Source: Thunnus maccoyii (lineage: Eukaryota; Chordata; Actinopteri; Scombriformes; Scombridae). From it: DNA of 64,000 bases. Shown here piece after piece: positions 57,551-64,000 of this stretch. How positions within the stretch are numbered: the first letter of the stretch is position 1; the number at the start of each line of letters is the position of its first letter. The stretch spans positions 15,885,490-15,949,489 of the forward strand of contig NC_056534.1 of the NCBI RefSeq assembly GCF_910596095.1, read 5' to 3'. A program made the position numbers and the translations under genes. The notes under the pieces are model-generated. The model ran no database searches. It was not told the origin of the DNA and saw nothing but the letters and a program-made list of their open reading frames with translations.

Positions 57551-60500
57551 TTAGGCATTGCCTGTTGGAACTTGTGTGACCTCCCAGTTGGTCAATCAGC
57601 TGTATATTGAATGAGTCAGACCCTCTAGTGACCCCAATCAGTCTCAGACACACTCGCACACTGTATACAATGAGCTGCAGCTGGCTCCCAGATGCAGTGG
57701 TGCAGTGAAAGTGGAACGTACAGGGTTAAAACCAGACGGAGAAGAGTGGCTCTGTCAGAAATACCCTGGATACTTCATCTAATCCAACTTCCAAGATGTA
57801 ATGAAGAGACCTGCCAGCAGCAATTTTTTCTACCTTTCGCCAGATCTTGTTCAATCTCAAATGGTAATCAAGCTGGGACCTCAGTACAACTTCAAAAGAA
57901 GAACTGTTTTTTCGCACAGAAAATGATCAAATGATTTCGGAGAGGTTGCCTTATGATTTTTGTTGTTCTTTTAACTGTCTGGAGCAGATCAGTGCTCTCT
58001 GGGTAATGCAGGTGTCTGTTACTATGTGTATCCCCAACCTCTTGATGTTATCTTGTGTTTTAGCATGCACAGTGTATTTTAGTTTTGGGTAAATTCTCAG
58101 CTTGCTCTCCCCATAATCAGATCTTGCTTTGAAACTTTTCATCCCTCTGAGGGTGTTGTTACAGTGGCACGCTGCCAGAGGAAAAGGTTGAAGGTGCCAG
58201 AAGAATTTGTAGTGCTCTGACTACTGTTTACATGACTTATGCCTCCACTCACCTGCACCAACTAATTTAATTAACTCAACAGGCTGCGGTAGAGAATTTA
58301 GACAGTCAAACACAACATTCATTACAGCCATTTTAACCAAAGTGTTGGTTTAGGATCCTGAGTCTGAGGCCAGAGTTTTACAGTTTGAAAATAGATTATC
58401 ACAGAATTTGAATGTTGTTTAGTTATGCAGATGTTATGGGTAGATATAAATGTCACACATGACTTATAAAGGAACAATATTTTATATTCTTGCACTATGA
58501 CTGTTAAAGAGATTTTCAACAGGGTTTACAAGACATTTACTGTCTTCTCGGAAAGCACTTAAAGCCCCCCTCCATTTAAAAATTGTGTTTTGCTTATTGT
58601 TACTTCACTTACAGGTTTAGTTTCACTGTTCAGAATGATGCATGTGCAGAGTTTGACACTAGAAAGCTGGTTTCACATCTGTCTACTGAAGGTGAGAGTT
58701 TCTCTGTGCTCACTTTCAATCAGAGTTTAAGACGTGTACCTACAGTACGAGCACAATTTGTGACATCACAAGTAGTATGGAGCCAATATTGGTCCAGGAT
58801 CTAACATATAAAAGTGTTATGTGGAAACTTGAAGCCCCCCAGCACACATACACTGAAATTTACTATTCCAAGCAGAGTATTTTTACATATTTCAAAACTT
58901 TATTTTGACTTTATTTACTGTATGACTCTATTTCACTGGTGCTGTAGCTATACATGACCACTACTGTATATTATTTCCTGGTCCTTTCTCAAATACAATT
59001 AAATGCAACAATAAAACAAATAAATGAGGTGGTACTTACTCTGTGTAGTAATATTGCCTATATTTTTATTATAATTAGTACCAAATCTCATTCTTGTCAG
59101 GAAACATCCCAGGAAATTACAAAAATTAAAAAATAATGTGTTAGTGTGAGGGATGCCACTTATAAGAAATATAAATAAAAAGTTTTGTCTGCATTATAAG
59201 AGTCCCTGTATGCACGTTAATGTCATGTCTTGCTTTTTCTCATCTACACATGTACATGCATGGAACATCCTACATGTGATGACATCATCGCTGTCTCATC
59301 CCATACCACCGAAAGGTTCTGCTCTTACATGGACTCCAGCTGCATTTATCTCCAATTTCCTTCCATCTGGTTTGAGTTCTATTCAAAGCAAGTCATGATA
59401 AAAACAGGCTTTACTTTGCAAAACACAATTCAGTGATACAGGACGAGGTTAACATTCAAGGAAGCCTGTGATCCTCAGTGATGACTCCGAGGTGTGTGGA
59501 GGGCCGAGTCAGCGCTCATCAGCAGTAATTATTTTGTGTGATTATCTGGAGCTTCATGATGACAGTGGAAGGAGCTGTCTCACGTACTGTTTCATAAGCT
59601 CCAGTAAAAAGTCGTTTGGGTTTTTAGGGCATTCTGACATATGGTTAACATACAGTATTGTTATACTTTGATCCTATACAGCTCCTATAAAGAAAACCTT
59701 TAGCCACTGTCTGTGTTTTGAAAGATTAAAATAAAAACTGCTTGGACCAATAAAAAAAATATTTTTTGGTTCCCATCTGGTGAATGAATCCCACACGACA
59801 GCAGAACCATGAGAACATTTCACTTGAGGTTTCATTTATCTTGTCCGCACATAATCTTCACATTCTGCTACTAAATGTTATACTATGTATTGTCTTAGAT
59901 GCTTAGAAACATCAAATAATTGAGTGTGATTATTTGTTGACTCACCATAATATGATAATATGAATATCCTTTATAGCTTAGTGTTTGCTAATGACTCTCA
60001 TCATTATAAATTAATGTTTAATGTTCATTGTAATGATCTGATAATATCATTGTCTCGTGATGTCATGATTAGACAGCCTACAGTGCACAGACAGATGAAT
60101 GTGTGTCAAACACTTAATAAATCCTTTGATATTTGTGCAAAGTACATGATGGTAGCCAGACAATAGCCACAAATCACTAGTCATGCCACCATCATATATG
60201 TTGTACTTCTCCCTCACACATGCCATTGATATAAGATACAGAAGACACTCATTACTCCAAGATTACCACAGCCTGATAAATCCTATTGCTTTATGATTCT
60301 CTTGTCAGCGCACCTTGTCAGAATGAGTCTAGACAGCTTCGGGAACATTACCTCAGGAGATCATACAGATGGAGAGAGATCATGCATCAAATAATGATTC
60401 GAGAGCAGATCAAAGGAAAGCATCTGTTTCACAACCTTGGAGGACTCTGGAAAAGAGGAATTCCAGGCTCTTATACAACAGATATACCATCAGGCACAAA

Positions 60501-61850
60501 AGATGGGCTGTAAACCCATCACATCCTCCGCAGTTTGTACTGCCCTCCTCTGTAAGGGTCCCACATACATGCCGAGCTGAGAAAGAGGAAACAGTATATC
60601 TGTACCTGTCACCGACAGAGAGGATAGATAGCTATGTACAATGTCAAGCGATATAAATTATAGGGAACATGAAAGGACATGAAATGATTTAAAATTTAGC
60701 TTTTTGTTATCATGAGGCAGTGACAGGTAGATGTTAAAAACAACTCAATCCGTGAGAAACTGTGTTTTAACTCTGCGTTTAAATTGCTTAATTTTTTGAA
60801 ATGGAGGGGAAGGGGGAAGGTGATCTGACTGTTCATGAAATCAGGCTTTACTGTGTAGGCTGCTTTAAAGATTTTACCAGATAAAACTGGAAAATGTGGT
60901 ATGGTAACAGTTTAAACACAATGTTGGGTAGCAGGAAATATTTATAAATTAAAAAGAAAAAAGATCTATGCAAAATTGGCCTTGGATAAAAAACAAAACA
61001 AAAACAAAAGCTTACTAAGGAAGTGCGCTGAATATGATTTATATGCAAAATGTTAATTGCTGTCAACTTTTACAATGTATGAAAGCAGCATGTGATGCAC
61101 ATAAACAGCTACACTATATACATATAACATATGACAAAATTAATAAACATTTCTGAAAATATGTTATTACAATATCCAGAGTGTCTATTTTCTGTGACAG
61201 AGCAGCCACTTACTGTGAAGGACTGCAGATGCCTGTGGGACCTTTTAGCTTGGATACACACTAACACACAGTCACACACTGCTTTATGGTTGATGAATAG
61301 CAGATTCACAGCGATCGATAGTCTTTGCATCCGAGTGACTTCACTGTGAAGGGACATATTGCTATATTTCTGTATGCAGACATTTCAGTTCAGTCTGCGT
61401 TCCAAATTCATTATTATGAAGCGTTTCAAGGTTTGTCTCTTGACTGTGTTACAGACTGTCATCCTGGTTACTCTGGTTTCTATCTTTAGGACAGAGTGTT
61501 TGAATTTTAACAAACATTGGATAGGACTTGATTGGATTGAATATTGGAGTAACTTTCTGTTTTTGGTTTTTGGATATATTTTAAATGGACTAAACCTCTG
61601 TCAGGCCCTTCAACATAATTCCTTTTTTTTCATTATTCACGCCAACTCCTAATTGGAATTCAATGGTTTGTTGAACCTGGACAGTTTATAGCGGTGAGTG
61701 TTTTTCTGCTGTATACCAGAACCTCTTTTAATACCACATTATGTGTGTTCACAGGTGCAGTTCAGTGGAAGAAGGACGGCACTGTTGGCATAAAACATCC
61801 CACTCAGCAGTTCACATCTTGGGCTTTAGGATTGTTTTATTGCAACAGAG
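57551..61850. other. gene-free DNA downstream of papss1
   Basis: AT-rich sequence with only short, domain-less reading frames (for example 60286-60513). No RNA gene or complete mobile element recognised. By synteny with tetrapods the next gene would be dkk2, which is not reached. Confidence 0.4.
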
Positions 61851-61892
61851 CATTTCTTGGTTAGAGACTGCAAAGTTTCTGACCAAGAAATG
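61851..61892 (+). other. near-perfect hairpin, 18-bp stem and 6-nt loop
   Basis: Left arm CATTTCTTGGTTAGAGAC (61851-61868), loop TGCAAA, right arm GTTTCTGACCAAGAAATG (61875-61892). As + strand RNA all 18 positions pair, two of them as G-U wobbles; as - strand RNA these two become A-C mismatches. It is followed at once by a GA repeat. Function unknown. Confidence 0.7.
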
Positions 61893-61904
61893 AGAGAGAG
61901 AGAT

Positions 61905-61957
<53 letters not shown>
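61893..61957 (+). repeat. (GA)n microsatellite
   Basis: A GA dinucleotide run of about 65 bp with minor interruptions, starting directly after the hairpin. Confidence 0.9.
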
Positions 61958-61958
<1 letters not shown>

Positions 61959-63249
61959 TAACCCTTACTGCCGCCAGGACTTTAAGGTAGCAAAGCCAAG
62001 CCAGAGGTTTAGCAGATATCATGCCTTTGTGACGAGATCTGCCATGTGAGAAATGCAGTGAGCCTGTAATGTCTCAAACTGAATGAAGTTTTGGAATGAG
62101 TGCAAATCAGCCATAGACATATTTAAAAAAAAAAGACATGAGGTTGCTGTGGGATACATTATCATTACTGAGTAACCATCTTGCAATTCTGTACTTAAAA
62201 TTTTATACCGCACTGAACTCAAAGCCAACAAAATGTCTTATTAGTATGTATGTAGAGCAGATTCAACTACTGTGACTTTTCAAATTGTATTACATTTTTT
62301 AAATAACAACTAATTACAGTTTAAGTACCATTATGTTGATTAAAATGTTATTGTATACATATTACTAAAGTACATTTACAATTGCAGTTTTGGTGGCTAA
62401 TGTTTTACCTCAAAAGATGTGACTTCTTATCATTAGTTTCTTTTGTTCTCCAACAATCATATAAAACATACTAAACACAGTTTTATGATATTTTTGTGGA
62501 AACTCTGACGGTTTACCACTGAAGGCACTGTTTATTTCTATAATCATTCTAATTATTACAGATTATGAGTGATTTTATAACTTTCTGAAGTAACTCAGCT
62601 CTCCACTTATGAGTACTCCAATGTGCAGATCAGTTTTGGCCAACAAACAGATGATGTTGGGCAGTCAGCTATCAGCTGAGTCAGATGAATAATAGGAGTC
62701 ATTTAATGCACTTCATAACTCTGCCGCCTGCATGTGTGAGATGAAACTTGGATGTATAGTGACTGTGAGAGCTTTCCTGATGTGTCTTAACAAGTAAGTC
62801 TAACAAATTACAGTGACGGTTTTCCTGATATAGAGGAGATCAGTTTATTGTTCAGTTTCATCTTATACATCAAAACAGCTTTTTCAAATAATGTAGCACT
62901 TGGGCAAATAGTATCCACACTATTCAGAAAGTTTAATTATAACGTTGAGTAAATTATTTATCTGATTCATGTTGGCGATGACAAATTCAAAATAACTGCC
63001 ATATTTTGGGATAGAACAGATTACATTCGGTATGAAGTTGTTTGTCCTTTTGGAAATAAGTGAGGCGAGAGTAGATCAAAAGGGAAGGAGATGCTAAGCA
63101 GATGAATCACAATGTTATTCAAACTTCACTATAGCTGAGTTGACTAGTGCATGGAGGCATCTGGACACAGAAATCAGTGGGTGATTTCCTTAGAGGCTGC
63201 AGGAAGGGCTCACAGTGTACAGTGAATATAACTTCTACCTCAGCTTCGG

Positions 63250-63609
63250 TAACACTGTACTTTAAGTCCTCCTATTTAGCATTCATAAACATTTAATAAA
63301 TGGTCTAGGCAACACTATCATGTAGCTGTAAGCAGATATATGGATAGTTTAAGTGTTTATTAATGCACAGTATGCATTCTCTTATAAAGACATGTTTTAT
63401 ATTTTTACAACTGTGTTTTACTACATTGTCATTCATTATCTGTTTATAAACAAGCCTCCACTTATGGGTGTCCAAAGGAGGAGTTATAGTTCTTCACATA
63501 TATATTAATAAACACTTAAATCTGCTTGCAACTACATTATAGTGTGTTATAAACCATTCATTAACTATTTATATACTGCGTATAAATCCTAGAGGGACTT
63601 AAAGTGTTA
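63250..63609. mobile_element. foldback MITE downstream of papss1
   Basis: The left arm starts TAACACTGTACTTTAAGTCC and continues with AATAAATGGT and AAGTGTTTATTAAT. The right arm, reverse complemented, starts TAACACTTTAAGTCCCTCTA and continues with TGAATGGT, TGTAGTTGCAAGCAGAT and AAGTGTTTATTAAT. Arms of about 150 bp give a nearly fully self-complementary 360-bp element. Non-coding. Confidence 0.8.
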
Positions 63610-64000
63610 TTGTAGCTTGTACCAAAGGCTGTCTGAATAAATGTAATATTGCATTTTCTGTTGATAATGTGAAACTAACTCAGTAAAAGCATGTCTTCAT
63701 TGTTGTAGAAGAAACTAACAAATGAACTGATCCAAAAAGTCAATAGCATAAATGGACACAACATAGGTCAAGGCAAAGGGGGATGAAAAAGTCAAACATG
63801 GGATAAATTAAAGCTGTGATGCCCTTAAAGTCCAACTGAAATGAAATTGCCTTTTTTGTCTACTACAGCATACACATCTGCTCTGTAAATCATTTGTCCT
63901 GTGTTCTCCTTTGAGAAAAAAAATCTAAAATTAAAAGGGAGAAATTTATGTTTTAAATTCTTTGATTTCATGATTGTACCCCCTAGTTTTATATTGTTTA
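63610..64000. other. terminal stretch without recognisable features
   Basis: AT-rich DNA after the foldback element. No gene, RNA or repeat family recognised. Confidence 0.3.

Noticed and set aside
60286..60656. 75-aa and 95-aa overlapping frames
   Set aside because: No domain or homology recognised, two frames equally open, no polyadenylation signal nearby.
61851..61892. Hairpin considered as a microRNA precursor
   Set aside because: An 18-bp stem with a 6-nt loop is shorter than a typical pre-miRNA; reported only as an unexplained structure.

Overview
The window is teleost nuclear DNA, most likely from a percomorph (perch-like) fish. The evidence is vertebrate intron/exon structure with GT-AG junctions, five genes whose translations match vertebrate orthologues exon by exon, and a repeat load typical of fish: Tc1-like and hAT-like DNA transposons, L2-like LINEs, foldback MITEs and CA/TA/GATA microsatellites. 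I cannot name the species. No bacterial-type genes, CRISPR arrays, rRNA or tRNA genes were seen.

Layout, left to right: (1) about 1-5390, the 3' end of lef1 on the + strand: last intron, an alternative-type terminal coding exon, and a long 3' UTR. (2) 6480-14786, hadh on the - strand: 8 coding exons, 309 aa, complete. (3) 18335-23343, cyp2u1 on the - strand: 5 exons, 529 aa, complete. (4) 25138-28834, sgms2 coding exons on the - strand: 5 exons, 357 aa, complete, with a probable untranslated first exon near 37.6 kb. (5) 38544-56066, papss1 on the + strand: 12 exons, 624 aa, complete. (6) 57.5-64 kb, gene-free DNA downstream of papss1. The order and orientation LEF1 / HADH-CYP2U1-SGMS2 / PAPSS1 match human 4q25 as I know it, so this is an old conserved syntenic block. 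All reading frames close across the inferred splice junctions.

The genes do not form one pathway. lef1 is a Wnt-responsive HMG-box transcription factor. hadh is the mitochondrial short/medium-chain 3-hydroxyacyl-CoA dehydrogenase of beta-oxidation. cyp2u1 is a fatty-acid hydroxylase P450. sgms2 makes sphingomyelin at the plasma membrane/Golgi. papss1 makes PAPS, the universal sulfate donor. Three of the five act on lipids or lipid precursors, but shared regulation cannot be read from the sequence.

No obviously new multi-gene system is present. The points most worth a second look are: the lef1 'B-tail' terminal exon; a GC-rich island with a perfect G-quadruplex and TCF/LEF motifs in lef1's last intron; an overlapping CLEAR/CRE plus nuclear-receptor half-site just upstream of hadh; an sgms2 exon with a weak donor followed by about 50 UG repeats; a 3.26-kb L2-like LINE bounded by an unusually long 64-67 bp direct repeat; several nested or foldback transposons; and a near-perfect 18-bp-stem hairpin in the papss1 downstream region. 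The intron and intergenic DNA is otherwise dominated by decayed mobile elements.
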